The notes beneath the pieces were generated by a model that searched no databases, was not told the origin of the DNA, and saw only the letters and a list, made by a program, of their open reading frames with translations. Made by a program: the position numbers and the translations under genes. 64,000 nt of DNA from an uncultured Aquimarina sp. GTDB taxonomy: Bacteria; Bacteroidota; Bacteroidia; Flavobacteriales; Flavobacteriaceae. Of the stretch, positions 1-8,732 are shown piece after piece; the stretch's first letter is position 1; the number at the start of each line of letters is the position of its first letter. Location of the stretch: contig NZ_CANLOZ010000002.1 in NCBI RefSeq assembly GCF_947492965.1, positions 186,001-250,000 of the forward strand. The letters run 5' to 3'.

Positions 1-3000
1 TAATTTTTGTACTACCACTAATGATACCTTTAGTCTCTGAGATTTGCTGGTCCATAAACTTTTCCAATACCTGAACTTGTAATTTTTCTAGGTTGAGATC
101 AAAATTTATTTCCGACTCATTTTCTTTAGTCTGATAATCTCCATTGAGGTTTAATTTTACATTTTCTCCATTTAATAATAAGCTCAGATCATAATTTTGA
201 AAGCTTTTAGATGTAGCGTCTAGTGTAAGGTCTCCTAAAGTAATTCCTTTTACTTTTAATTCTTGAACATTTAGGTCTGCAATAAGACCAATTTGTTCAA
301 AAGGGTTTTCAAAAATAATTTTACCATCTATAATACCATTAGCGAGAATTTCATCATCGCTTAGGATGGAAGTAAATGTAGATGCATTGAAATTGTAAAA
401 AGAAATACCTACATGCTTTTTGTCAATTTGAGAGTCATCTGAACTAATAATCAATTGTTGTTGATTTTGTTTTATTTCAAAATCTTTAAAATCTATATAA
501 TTTTCAGCTATGGTAATTTGGTTATTTGAGGAAATAGACCATGGATTTTTATCAAAAACAATAGATTTAGGGTCGATATGATAATAAAGTGTGTCTTTTT
601 TTAGTCGTAGTTCAGACTTAACAGAAGCAATCCTTTCAGTTTCGTTATCGGTGCTAAAATCCAAAAGTAAAGTTTGATCTTTTAAAACTCCCTCAAAAGC
701 AGTTTTATTGATTTGGATTGGGTCTGATACTATACTTTTCCAGCCTAAAGAGAATTTTACATCCTTCTTATCGGCATCTATATTCAGACTAAGGCTATCT
801 ATACTACTATTGTTGTAATTAATAGACGGTGCATCTAAATTAACAATTAATTTTTCCTTGTCTTCACTAAAGTAAAGATTGGCAGTGATAGAATCTAATT
901 CTTTAATACCTGGTAATAAAATATTACTTAAGATAGGTTTTTCTCGTACAACCAAATCCATTGTGATCTCAGCCGATTTTTGAATAGTATCTTTTATTTT
1001 ATTTTCAGAAATATATGTTTTTAGTCTATTTTGTATTGAATGTACTATTTGATCAGCTCGGGTATTAGCTAAGATATTTGCATCTAAAAATTCACTACCT
1101 ATCAATACTTCGGATGTATTAGAATTACTTAAAGCATCAAATTTTATATCAGCTATTTGATAAGGTTCATTGTTCTTTACTACCAAAGCATCTGTGATTT
1201 TAGAGTGTAACCTAAAATCCTGAGAGTTTCCTGTGTAATCGAAAGATATTTTACATTGTGTTTTTATAATATCATTGGTGATAATACCTAAACCATTCAG
1301 ATCGGCACCTGCAATATTCAAAAAACCATTTACCTTAGGTGAAATAGAATCTAAAACTAAATTTGTATTTAAAAGGAAATTTAAATTTCTATCTTTAAAC
1401 TTAGCATTAACATTCCCTTTACCGTTAACTATTTCGCCACGTAATTTAAAATCAGAGAAGTTATATTCATTAATTGTTATTTCTTTAAAATCAGAATCTA
1501 AGGTTGCATTCAACGTATTTAGGGAGGATCCTGATCCTTTTATTTGTGCATTTAAAGTTATGGAGCCAAGTTGTTGGTTATTCAATAATTTTTGTAATTG
1601 AAATTTATCTACAGACACATTTCCATTGAATGAAATCTGATCCTTATTACTGTAATTGCCGCTTAGAAGAACAGATCCCATTGAAGAGTTCAACAAAGTA
1701 TTTCCGTCTAAATCATTTACATGTCCTGATATATTACCTTCTATACCGATTTCTGAAGGAAGATTTATTCCATAATCAGATTCATTAATAAATGCTTTTA
1801 AGTTCTGTTTTGTGGAAATAAAATTATACGAAATAGAGTCAAACTGTATTTGATTTTCGGTTAGAAGATTTTTTAAGTTACCTTCTAACTGTATTCTTGT
1901 GTCCTTACCCCAATATAAATTAGGTATACTAGTTTGAAAATCTGAAATTTTCCCTTTTAACGTTAGAGATCCGAGTAATCTTTTTTGTGCTAATGAATCG
2001 ATATAATTATTTTGAGCTAAACTGGATTGAAAGTAGTAAGCATCTTTAATTCCTAAATTAAGTGTATCTAAAGTTATATCAAATATTACTTTCTCTGGAG
2101 AGTTAACTAATGTAAAAAGAGAGTTATATTGTATGTCAAAATTGCCTTTTATATTACTTTCATTTGTCTGCATATAGACTTTTTCTAACCTTGTTGATGA
2201 GGTCTCATCTATAGTTATTACAGAAGAAAGATGCTTTAACTTAAAACCACTATGATCTGTAAATGCAGTTTTTTGTAGTTTTACGCCAGCTTTTCCTTCA
2301 GCAATATTCAGATTCTCTGCTTTTAATAAAATGGATTGTAAAGAAATATAGCTGGGATCAAATTGTTTTTCTTTTCTAAAGGTGGATTTGTTTTGAAACA
2401 AAAATGAATTATTTTCTAACGAAATAAAGTTTATATTCAATGTTAAATCAGGCCATTGAAAAGGCGACTCCTTTTGAGGTTGATTTTTTTTTGAATTACT
2501 TAGTGACTTCAATAAAATCTTAGAATCATCAAATTTAAATTCATTGATATTATATTCCTGATCTATAAGATTAATATAACTATTGTCAATATCCAGTTTT
2601 CCAATATTTGATGAAAAGGTAATACTGTCGGGAACGGATTGATAAAATATATTTACCTGATCAATAGAAAAATAATCTATTTTAAACTTTGGTAACTCTG
2701 TATTATTCGATTTTGTGTCAGTACTGGTTGTAGTTAATTTTGTTTGTTTGAATCGAATATCTGAATCACTAAAGTAAAATCTTCTAATTCCGAAATTCTT
2801 GGTTAATAGGTCAAAGGTTTCCATATCAAAAGAAAGTTCGCCTAGTTTTATAGTACTATCGATACCTGCAGTTTCGTCTAAAAACAACACCTCAAAATTG
2901 GTAAGAGATACGCCTCCAATGATTATTGGAACATCAGAAGATTTTTTTGTAGTATCTGTTTGGGTCGTAAATGGCTCTAATATAAAATCAAAGTTATAAG

Positions 3001-3385
3001 ATTTAGTATCTTTTTTTCTGGTTATATTAGCTTTTACTCCATCCCAATCTAATGATTTTAAATGGTAGCTTGTTCCTCTAATAAGAGGTAGTAAAGCTAT
3101 TGATGCTTCTAATTTTTTTGAATAAAGAAGCGTGTCTTGTTTTTGATCTTCTATATAAAACTCTTCTAATAAAATATTACCAGAAAAAGTAACGTAAGCT
3201 TTACTAAGTTTTATAGTTGTTTTGGTCTCATTTGATAGATAGGAGATCAGTTTATTTACAATAATTTCCTGTCCCCATGGACTTCTAATAAAAAGTATGA
3301 TAAACACGAATAAAGTTACCAGAATTATTAAAATTTTAGCTATCCTTTTTATCCATTTATATTTTTGCTTTTTGACTTTATTCAC
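1..3385 (-). CDS. tamB: Translocation/assembly module TamB-like protein, N-terminal part (gene runs off left edge)
   Basis: A single open frame runs leftward from a GTG at 3385 to the window edge, about 1128 codons, so the C-terminal DUF490 end is missing. An in-frame stop (TAA) lies a few codons upstream of the GTG with no ATG between, which fixes the start. The N-terminus is basic, followed by one hydrophobic helix at about residues 15-36 (ILIILVTLFVFIILFIR) and then SPWGQ, the usual AsmA/TamB layout. The rest is long, beta-rich and repetitive with many D/N-rich strands. TamB is an inner-membrane-anchored periplasmic beta-taco protein proposed to help move lipids or outer-membrane proteins with an Omp85 partner. 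No partner gene is visible here. Family call fairly sure; function inferred from family. Confidence 0.85.
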   Translation of the reverse strand, partial: MNKVKKQKYKWIKRIAKILIILVTLFVFIILFIRSPWGQEIIVNKLISYLSNETKTTIKLSKAYVTFSGNILLEEFYIEDQKQDTLLYSKKLEASIALLPLIRGTSYHLKSLDWDGVKANITRKKDTKSYNFDFILEPFTTQTDTTKKSSDVPIIIGGVSLTNFEVLFLDETAGIDSTIKLGELSFDMETFDLLTKNFGIRRFYFSDSDIRFKQTKLTTTSTDTKSNNTELPKFKIDYFSIDQVNIFYQSVPDSITFSSNIGKLDIDNSYINLIDQEYNINEFKFDDSKILLKSLSNSKKNQPQKESPFQWPDLTLNINFISLENNSFLFQNKSTFRKEKQFDPSYISLQSILLKAENLNIAEGKAGVKLQKTAFTDHSGFKLKHLSSVITIDETSSTRLEKVYMQTNESNIKGNFDIQYNSLFTLVNSPEKVIFDITLDTLNLGIKDAYYFQSSLAQNNYIDSLAQKRLLGSLTLKGKISDFQTSIPNLYWGKDTRIQLEGNLKNLLTENQIQFDSISYNFISTKQNLKAFINESDYGINLPSEIGIEGNISGHVNDLDGNTLLNSSMGSVLLSGNYSNKDQISFNGNVSVDKFQLQKLLNNQQLGSITLNAQIKGSGSSLNTLNATLDSDFKEITINEYNFSDFKLRGEIVNGKGNVNAKFKDRNLNFLLNTNLVLDSISPKVNGFLNIAGADLNGLGIITNDIIKTQCKISFDYTGNSQDFRLHSKITDALVVKNNEPYQIADIKFDALSNSNTSEVLIGSEFLDANILANTRADQIVHSIQNRLKTYISENKIKDTIQKSAEITMDLVVREKPILSNILLPGIKELDSITANLYFSEDKEKLIVNLDAPSINYNNSSIDSLSLNIDADKKDVKFSLGWKSIVSDPIQINKTAFEGVLKDQTLLLDFSTDNETERIASVKSELRLKKDTLYYHIDPKSIVFDKNPWSISSNNQITIAENYIDFKDFEIKQNQQQLIISSDDSQIDKKHVGISFYNFNASTFTSILSDDEILANGIIDGKIIFENPFEQIGLIADLNVQELKVKGITLGDLTLDATSKSFQNYDLSLLLNGENVKLNLNGDYQTKENESEINFDLNLEKLQVQVLEKFMDQQISETKGIISGSTKI

Positions 3386-3415
3386 AGAAGGAATTACTTG
3401 TTACGTGATTTTAAA

Positions 3416-3423
3416 CAAATGTA
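3416..3423 (-). promoter_or_regulatory. Candidate Bacteroidota -7 element (TACATTTG) upstream of tamB
   Basis: Read on the minus strand these eight bases are TACATTTG, an exact match to the Bacteroidota TAnnTTTG -7 consensus, 31 bases upstream of the tamB GTG. No TTTG-like -33 element lies at the expected 19-base spacing, so this is only a candidate. Confidence 0.35.
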
Positions 3424-3606
3424 CATTGTTAAAAGTTAATCTAATTCGAATTTTATCTTAATAAGATCTTAACCATATGGATTGGTGTAAAAGTTTTATC
3501 ATATCAGTCAATAATAAATTTCTTAGTTAAGATTTATGCTTAATTTTACTTCTATCAAATGATAGTTTACAAAAAGAATTAGTTTTTAAAAATTTTACTT
3601 TTTGAT

Positions 3607-4182
3607 ATGAATGATATGTTAGGAATCGAGAAAAACTTTATAGCTCAGGATTTCTCAAAGCAAAAATTACCTGGTAATGAGTATGATAATTGCGAGTTTG
3701 TGAATTGTAATTTTTCAGAAGCAAATATGTCTGTAATTACTTTTATGGAATGTAGTTTTACCGATTGTAATTTTGCGAATGTAATGCTTAAAGAAGCATC
3801 GTTTAGAGATAATTGTGTTTTTAAAAATTGTAAACTGTTAGGAGTAAACTTTAGTAGTTGTAATCCTTTTATGTTTTCTGTGAGCTTTGATGGTTGTGTA
3901 TTAGATTATGCTTCTTTTTATGCTTTTGAACTCAAAAACACAAGTTTTAACAACTGCAAACTTTTAGAAACTGATTTTACCGAATCTGATATTACTGGTT
4001 CAATGTTCAATAATTGTGATTTAACCAAAACTATTTTTGAACAAACCAACGCTGAAAAAGTCGATTTTAGCACAGCCTTTAATTACACAATCGACCCAGA
4101 AGTAAATAAGCTTAAGGGAGCTATTTTTTCTAAAACCAATTTACAAGGATTACTACATAAATACCAACTTGTTTTCAAGTAG
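3607..4182 (+). CDS. Pentapeptide repeat-containing protein
   Basis: 191 residues with repeated five-residue units centred on F/L and preceded by C/A-(D/N/S), for example NCNFS, DCNFA, NCKLL, NCDLT and TNLQG, over most of the length. Such units fold as a right-handed quadrilateral beta helix. No signal peptide, so it is probably cytosolic. Some family members mimic DNA and bind gyrase (Qnr type), but most have no known role, and nothing here points to a specific partner. The many cysteines at the repeat corners resemble the Qnr-like subgroup superficially. It is followed 19 bases later by the hydrolase gene on the same strand and may be co-transcribed. Family call strong, function unknown. 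Confidence 0.85.
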   Translation: MNDMLGIEKNFIAQDFSKQKLPGNEYDNCEFVNCNFSEANMSVITFMECSFTDCNFANVMLKEASFRDNCVFKNCKLLGVNFSSCNPFMFSVSFDGCVLDYASFYAFELKNTSFNNCKLLETDFTESDITGSMFNNCDLTKTIFEQTNAEKVDFSTAFNYTIDPEVNKLKGAIFSKTNLQGLLHKYQLVFK

Positions 4183-4201
4183 TCCATAAACTCTTAAAAC
4201 C

Positions 4202-5176
4202 ATGAGAAAATTTAAAAGATATAGGAAGCTACTTATTTTTCTTGCCTTGATCTTCTTATCATTATTCTTTCTAGCAGATTTTGATATTCCTGTAGAAGAG
4301 TTAAAAGAAAAATATACCTATTCATATTCTAAGTTTGTGGAAATCGATGGAATGAATGTCCACTATACAGATCAAGGATCTGGCTTTCCAATTATATTAT
4401 TGCATGGTAGCGGAGGATCGCTGCATACTTGGGAAGGTTGGGCAAATGAGTTAAAAACAAATTATCGCGTGATAAGCATAGATTTACCAGCTTTTGGGCT
4501 AACAGGTCCACATACGCGAGGAGATTATTCTATAAATAGTTATACAAAGTTCTTATACGATTTTGTAAACAATCTAAAACTTGATAGATTTCATCTAGCA
4601 GGTAATTCGTTAGGTGGAGGTATAGCTTGGAATTTCACATCGGATTATCCAGAAAGAGTAGATAAATTACTATTGTTAGATGCTTCTGGTAATAGACCAA
4701 AACCAAAGAAACAAACTACAGAAAATACAAAAAAGAAAGGTAGTATTTTTTCTGTTTTCAGATTAGCGCGTATTCCTGTAATCAATAAATTATTTCTCTA
4801 TTTTACACCAAAATCTATTATTCGTAATAACTTAGAACAAGTATACTATGATGATAGTAAGGTAACGGATACTTTGGTAGAGCAATATCATGATTTTGCA
4901 TTAAGAGAAGGTAATCGCCAAGCTTTTATGGATAGACTTACGACGACAAGAGGAAAAGATACATCACATAAACTAAAAGAGATAAATAACTCTACACTTA
5001 TTCTTTGGGGTGAAAATGATCGTTGGATTTCTGTGAACTCTGCCTATAAGTTTAATGAAGATATCCCAAACTCTAAGTTAGTAATCATGAAGAAAACTGG
5101 TCATTTACCCATGGAAGAAAAGCCAGAAGAAAGTGTGAAAATAGCTAAGGATTTTTTGGCTGAAGATTTGGAGTAG
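4202..5176 (+). CDS. Membrane-anchored alpha/beta hydrolase
   Basis: 324 residues. A basic start is followed by one hydrophobic segment at about residues 10-26, which looks like a signal anchor that places the enzyme outside the cytoplasmic membrane. The alpha/beta-hydrolase fold is clear: HGSGGSLHTW (68-77) for the oxyanion region, nucleophile elbow GNSLGG with Ser136, the acid in ENDRW (Asp273) and His301 in TGHLPMEE. The family covers esterases, lipases, epoxide hydrolases and C-C bond hydrolases, and the substrate cannot be told from sequence. A lap domain with a basic stretch (KPKKQTTENTKKKG, 167-180) sits between the core halves. The gene ends 20 bases before the convergent MocR-type regulator. 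Confidence 0.88.
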   Translation: MRKFKRYRKLLIFLALIFLSLFFLADFDIPVEELKEKYTYSYSKFVEIDGMNVHYTDQGSGFPIILLHGSGGSLHTWEGWANELKTNYRVISIDLPAFGLTGPHTRGDYSINSYTKFLYDFVNNLKLDRFHLAGNSLGGGIAWNFTSDYPERVDKLLLLDASGNRPKPKKQTTENTKKKGSIFSVFRLARIPVINKLFLYFTPKSIIRNNLEQVYYDDSKVTDTLVEQYHDFALREGNRQAFMDRLTTTRGKDTSHKLKEINNSTLILWGENDRWISVNSAYKFNEDIPNSKLVIMKKTGHLPMEEKPEESVKIAKDFLAEDLE

Positions 5177-5196
5177 TTCTTTTAGAGGTGAATTCT

Positions 5197-6687
5197 TTAT
5201 ATACGTTCCATCACCTTTTCTAAAGTGTTAATAACCGTTCTTATTTCATCTTTATCCAATGCTGCAAAGCCAATTCTAATACCATTATGTCCAGAATTAT
5301 CATTGTCATAACGTCTCCATTCTGGATTAAAAGCAACGTTGAGTTTTAGAGCTTCGGCCATAACAATATCCCAATTATATGGTTGTTTAAGTCGAACCCA
5401 AACAGCCATACCACCATTAGGAACTTTGAAATCAAAATAGTTATCTAGCTTTTCTCTAAGTAATTTACAAAATAGATCACGTCGTTCTTTATATATCTTT
5501 CTTACTTTATTACTATGTCTTTGTACATCGCCATTAACAATCATTCTGGCAAGTGTTTGTTCCAATAAAGTATCACCTTGTCTATCTAATATGCGTCTTA
5601 GTCTTGCAGCTTCATCTACTACTTCTTTTGGAGCAATAAAATAACCAATTCGGAGTGCTGGAGCTATAATTTTTGTAAAACCACCAATATAAATAACATT
5701 TCCTTGTGTGTCATTACTAGCTAACGGTAGGATAGGAGCATTACTGTAATGAAAATCATAGTCGTAATCATCCTCTATAATAGCAAAATGATATTGTTGA
5801 GCAAGATCCAAAAGATGCATGCGTCTTTCTGCTGATAACGTTACTGTAGTGGGATGGTGATGATGGGATGTTACGTATACAGCGCTAACCTTTTGTTGTT
5901 GGCATATACTTGCAATCTCACTAGTATTGATACCGTTTTCATCTACAGAAACACGTTTTATAATACCATTGGCTTCCATAAATGTATTGTCGGCTGTCAT
6001 ATAATTTGTGTTCCCAGTGATTATCGTATTTTGATTATTAAGCAGTAATTGACTGGCAAGGTAAATTCCCATTTGACTGCCTCTAGTGATTAAGATGTTG
6101 TCTACAGTTGTTTTAAGACCTCTGCTTTGATTGAGATAGGCAACTAAGGCTTTTCTTAAATCTAGATTTCCATATGTGTCACCATATCCCAAAAGTTCTT
6201 TATGATGGATTTTGTTAGCAATGTTCCTATAATTTTTTGCAATGTCTTCTATTGGAGCTAACCGATGGTCAGGTACTCCTTCATCTACTTTTAGAGGAGC
6301 ATGCAGAGCTTCAATTCCTTTTATGAATAGATGGTCTCTTTTCTTAAAATCAAAACCTACGGTGCTATGAGTATTTGAATCAGGAAGATGTTGAAATTCT
6401 TTAGGTTTGATAAGCGGAAGGTTCTTACTTACGAAGGTTCCCTTAGCTGGGATACTTTCTATCCAATCTTGTGACATCAATTCATCATAAGCAGCAACAA
6501 CCGTTTTTCTGTGGATTTGTAAATCTTCAGATAATTTACGAGACCCGGGAAGCTTTGTCGACGGTGCTAATTTTCCAGATTTTATGAATCCAATCATCTG
6601 GTCACACAGTTGTAGGTATAAATGACGATTAGAATTTCTATCTAATTTAATATTGCTTTTAAAAGGAAATATTACTGGACTACCCAT
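5197..6687 (-). CDS. MocR-family (GntR) PLP-dependent transcriptional regulator
   Basis: 496 residues with the MocR/PdxR layout: a GntR winged helix-turn-helix at about 20-88 (LPGSRKLSEDLQIHRKTV) fused to a fold-type I aminotransferase domain (about 130-496). The PLP lysine is expected at Lys339 in GGFTKI, with the acidic EDDYDYDF patch at about 305-312 and R346 in the ALRIGY motif. Members sense PLP or an amine and switch a divergent target gene. Here the divergent neighbour, 73 bases away, is a pyridoxamine-phosphate-oxidase-like flavoprotein, which fits control of B6 or flavin-cofactor metabolism. An older reading as an aminotransferase is less likely because of the DNA-binding domain. Confidence 0.92.
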   Translation of the reverse strand: MGSPVIFPFKSNIKLDRNSNRHLYLQLCDQMIGFIKSGKLAPSTKLPGSRKLSEDLQIHRKTVVAAYDELMSQDWIESIPAKGTFVSKNLPLIKPKEFQHLPDSNTHSTVGFDFKKRDHLFIKGIEALHAPLKVDEGVPDHRLAPIEDIAKNYRNIANKIHHKELLGYGDTYGNLDLRKALVAYLNQSRGLKTTVDNILITRGSQMGIYLASQLLLNNQNTIITGNTNYMTADNTFMEANGIIKRVSVDENGINTSEIASICQQQKVSAVYVTSHHHHPTTVTLSAERRMHLLDLAQQYHFAIIEDDYDYDFHYSNAPILPLASNDTQGNVIYIGGFTKIIAPALRIGYFIAPKEVVDEAARLRRILDRQGDTLLEQTLARMIVNGDVQRHSNKVRKIYKERRDLFCKLLREKLDNYFDFKVPNGGMAVWVRLKQPYNWDIVMAEALKLNVAFNPEWRRYDNDNSGHNGIRIGFAALDKDEIRTVINTLEKVMERI

Positions 6688-6698
6688 TATATGATAAC

Positions 6699-6718
6699 TG
6701 GATTAGTATATGAGTCCA
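6699..6718. promoter_or_regulatory. Candidate MocR operator: imperfect 20-bp palindrome
   Basis: The divergent gap contains TGGA, twelve bases centred on TATA, then TCCA. 14 of 20 positions match their reverse complement. It lies just upstream of the -7-like TAATTTTG at 6728-6735, where an activator of the divergent gene could sit. Weak by itself. Confidence 0.3.
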
Positions 6719-6727
6719 TAAAACTAA

Positions 6728-6735
6728 TAATTTTG
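6728..6735 (+). promoter_or_regulatory. Candidate -7 promoter element (TAATTTTG) for the PPOx-like gene
   Basis: Exact match to TAnnTTTG, 25 bases upstream of the ATG at 6761. No -33 TTTG at the usual spacing, as is common for activator-dependent promoters. Confidence 0.4.
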
Positions 6736-6760
6736 AATCAAATCAAAAAATGAACAAGAA

Positions 6761-7426
6761 ATGTCAGAATATCAAGTAACAAAACTTAATAAAGTAGTCA
6801 GAGGATCCAAAAGAGCAAGGTATAATGTCAAAGAGATTCATCAAATTTTAGATGATACCTTCTTATGTCATATAGGCTACGTTTGGAGTGATAGCGCTAT
6901 TGTAATACCTACTGCTTATGGAAGAGATGGAGATATCATCTATATTCATGGATCCTTAAAAAATAGGATGATGACTAATTTATTGGAAGTAGGTAAGGCG
7001 AGTATTTCGGTAACACATTTAGATGGTTTAGTAATGGCAAGATCTGCATTTCATCACTCTGCTAATTATAGGTCTGCTACTATTTTTGGAAATGTAAGAA
7101 AGGTAGAAGATTCCGAAGAAAAAATGAAGGCCCTAAAGTGTATTCTTGATCATATGGTTCCTGGACACTGGAATAATATTCGACAACCCAATGCTAAAGA
7201 AATTAATGCTACATTGGTCATGGCTATAAAAATAGATATGGCATCTGCCAAAGTAAGGGCAGAAGGAGTTGTGGATGAGAAAGAAGATCATGAATTACCA
7301 ATCTGGGCTGGTGTAATTCCGATCAAGCAAGTTGCCCTAGCTCCAATATCAGAAAAAGATCTGAAAGTAGGAGTATCGATTCCTGAATCAGTATCTAATT
7401 ATGTAACTAAAAATAAGTTGTCCTAA
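6761..7426 (+). CDS. Pyridoxamine 5'-phosphate oxidase family (FMN-binding split barrel) protein
   Basis: 221 residues. The sequence matches the flavin-nucleotide-binding PPOx-like group: SKRARYNVKEIHQILDD at the start, FLCHIGYVWSDSAIVIPTAYGRDGD in the first barrel strands, then YIHGSLKNRMM and VTHLDGLVMARSAFHHSANYRSA. Proteins of this type bind FMN (some F420) and are often mis-named as true PNPO; the standard PdxH substrate residues were not traced, so the reaction is open. It lies divergent to a MocR regulator, a recurring arrangement that makes it the probable regulated target. The DUF1272 gene follows 10 bases downstream and is probably co-transcribed. Confidence 0.88.
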   Translation: MSEYQVTKLNKVVRGSKRARYNVKEIHQILDDTFLCHIGYVWSDSAIVIPTAYGRDGDIIYIHGSLKNRMMTNLLEVGKASISVTHLDGLVMARSAFHHSANYRSATIFGNVRKVEDSEEKMKALKCILDHMVPGHWNNIRQPNAKEINATLVMAIKIDMASAKVRAEGVVDEKEDHELPIWAGVIPIKQVALAPISEKDLKVGVSIPESVSNYVTKNKLS

Positions 7427-7436
7427 TTTTGTAATT

Positions 7437-7727
7437 ATGTTAGAAATAAGACCTTCTTGCGAGAATTGTAATAAATCATTACCTAATGAAAGCAACCAAG
7501 CTATGATTTGTACTTTCGAATGCACATTCTGTAAGGATTGCGTAGATACTATCTTCCTTAATGTATGTCCTAATTGTGGAGGAGGTTTTACTAAAAGACC
7601 TACAAGACCGTCACACTTATTGGAAAAATACCCAGTGAGTACTGAAGTTGTTTATAAGCCAATAGATATAAATTTATTTGAGAAGTTATTGATTCGGTTT
7701 AAAGGTATTGAGGCTAGAAAACGATAA
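7437..7727 (+). CDS. DUF1272 domain zinc-ribbon-like protein
   Basis: 96 residues. The first 60 follow the DUF1272 pattern: LEIRPSCENCNKSLP, then ICTFECTFCKDC, then VCPNCGGGF and RPTRPS. Four Cys pairs make a compact double zinc site. No enzyme or partner is known for the family. The C-terminal 35 residues (KYPVSTEVVYKPIDIN and on) are an extension beyond the usual short family members. It lies 10 bases after the PPOx-like gene and 2 bases before the broken GNAT gene, so the three probably form one transcript under the MocR regulator. Confidence 0.88.
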   Translation: MLEIRPSCENCNKSLPNESNQAMICTFECTFCKDCVDTIFLNVCPNCGGGFTKRPTRPSHLLEKYPVSTEVVYKPIDINLFEKLLIRFKGIEARKR

Positions 7728-7729
7728 TA

Positions 7730-8243
7730 ATGAGTATAACAATAAGAATAGCTACTATAACAGATGTAGAGGATATTTCTTTTTTAGGAAAAAAGACCTT
7801 TGATCAATCATTTGGTTATCTTTTTAATGATAAACAGGATCTTTTAGACTATTTAGAAAGAACATTTTCCTTGGCAAAACTAAAAACTAGTATAGGTAAA
7901 CCTCATAATATACTGGATTGTATTGTACGATGAAAAGCCTGTTGGATATGCAAAAATTCAATTGAATGCTCGATCTGAATTTATAGTGTCTAATAATTCA
8001 TGTAAACTACAAAAGCTTTACCTATTACAAGACTATCTATCAAAAGGCATTGGAGGACAATTGCAACAATTAATTCTAAAAAAGGCTAAAGAAAGCAGTG
8101 ATTATATATGGTTGTCGGTTCTAAAAGAGAATACAAAGGCTGTAGCTTTTTATAAAAGAGATAACTACAAAATTGTTGGGGAACACCCTTTTAGTATTGG
8201 CAAAGAAAACTTTGAGTTTTGGATAATGGGTAGGGATTTATAA
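7730..8243 (+). pseudogene. GNAT family N-acetyltransferase, interrupted by a frameshift
   Basis: The gene is split into two frames. The first (7730-7933) encodes the N-terminal alpha1-alpha2 part (ITIRIATITDVEDISFLGKK) and ends at a stop. The second (to 8243) encodes the acetyl-CoA core: KPVGYAKIQ, LYLLQDYLSKGIGGQL (a Q/RxxGxG/A-type pyrophosphate loop) and NTKAVAFYKRDNYKIVG. Reading frame two back to about 7912 gives YWIVLYDEKPVGYA, the expected GNAT strand beta3-beta4, directly after NI of frame one. So one extra base or two missing bases near 7910-7914 breaks the gene. It may be a sequencing error or a real recent mutation, because the rest looks intact. Substrate unknown. Confidence 0.8.
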
Positions 8244-8618
8244 TTATTTATTGATTTCCAAAGAATTTATCTTAGCAATAGAATCACAATTAGCAATCAA
8301 TAGACTGACTAATTTTTCCTTGGCAACACCTTCTATAAAATAAGTTTTACAAGAATCTAGTTGGGTATTGCTCTTTCCGAAATCTACATTTCCTGAGGTA
8401 AGAATAGAAGAAATATCAGCAGTATCAATACTGTTATTACGCATAGCTGTCAATACCTCTTCCGAAAATAGTCGTTCTTTAATTCTTATATTTTTGAGTA
8501 CTCGAGCATTGGGAGAATAATCACAAGATGCATTTTTGCCACCTAGAAAAAAGAACAATAAAAACAATCCTATAATAAATCCAAAAAAATAAAATCCAAG
8601 TCGATGTGCTAGTTTCAT
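8244..8618 (-). CDS. Small membrane-anchored protein, DUF4258-like
   Basis: 124 residues with one hydrophobic helix at about 8-26 (FYFFGFIIGLFLLFFFLGG) and a periplasmic or cytosolic tail containing CDYSPNARVLKNIRIKERLFSEE. I associate this layout and its position next to ald with a conserved flavobacterial family usually labelled DUF4258, but from memory only. The tail has three Cys residues (CDY, DSCK, NCD), so a disulfide or metal site is possible. It is convergent with the GNAT gene, abutting its stop, and lies 114 bases downstream of ald on the same strand, so it may be read from the ald transcript. No function known. Confidence 0.72.
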   Translation of the reverse strand: MKLAHRLGFYFFGFIIGLFLLFFFLGGKNASCDYSPNARVLKNIRIKERLFSEEVLTAMRNNSIDTADISSILTSGNVDFGKSNTQLDSCKTYFIEGVAKEKLVSLLIANCDSIAKINSLEINK

Positions 8619-8732
8619 GTACTGTAAAAATCAAAGCCCAAAAGTACACAAAGTTTATCGATTTAGATAGGCTTTGTATCTCAAAGAATCTGCAAATTCA
8701 TATAGTAAAAGCAGATCCAATATTTTATGTTC

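Noticed and set aside
5854..6048. Short open frame inside the MocR gene on the opposite strand
   Set aside because: Sits entirely in the PLP domain of a well-conserved gene, with no own start context.
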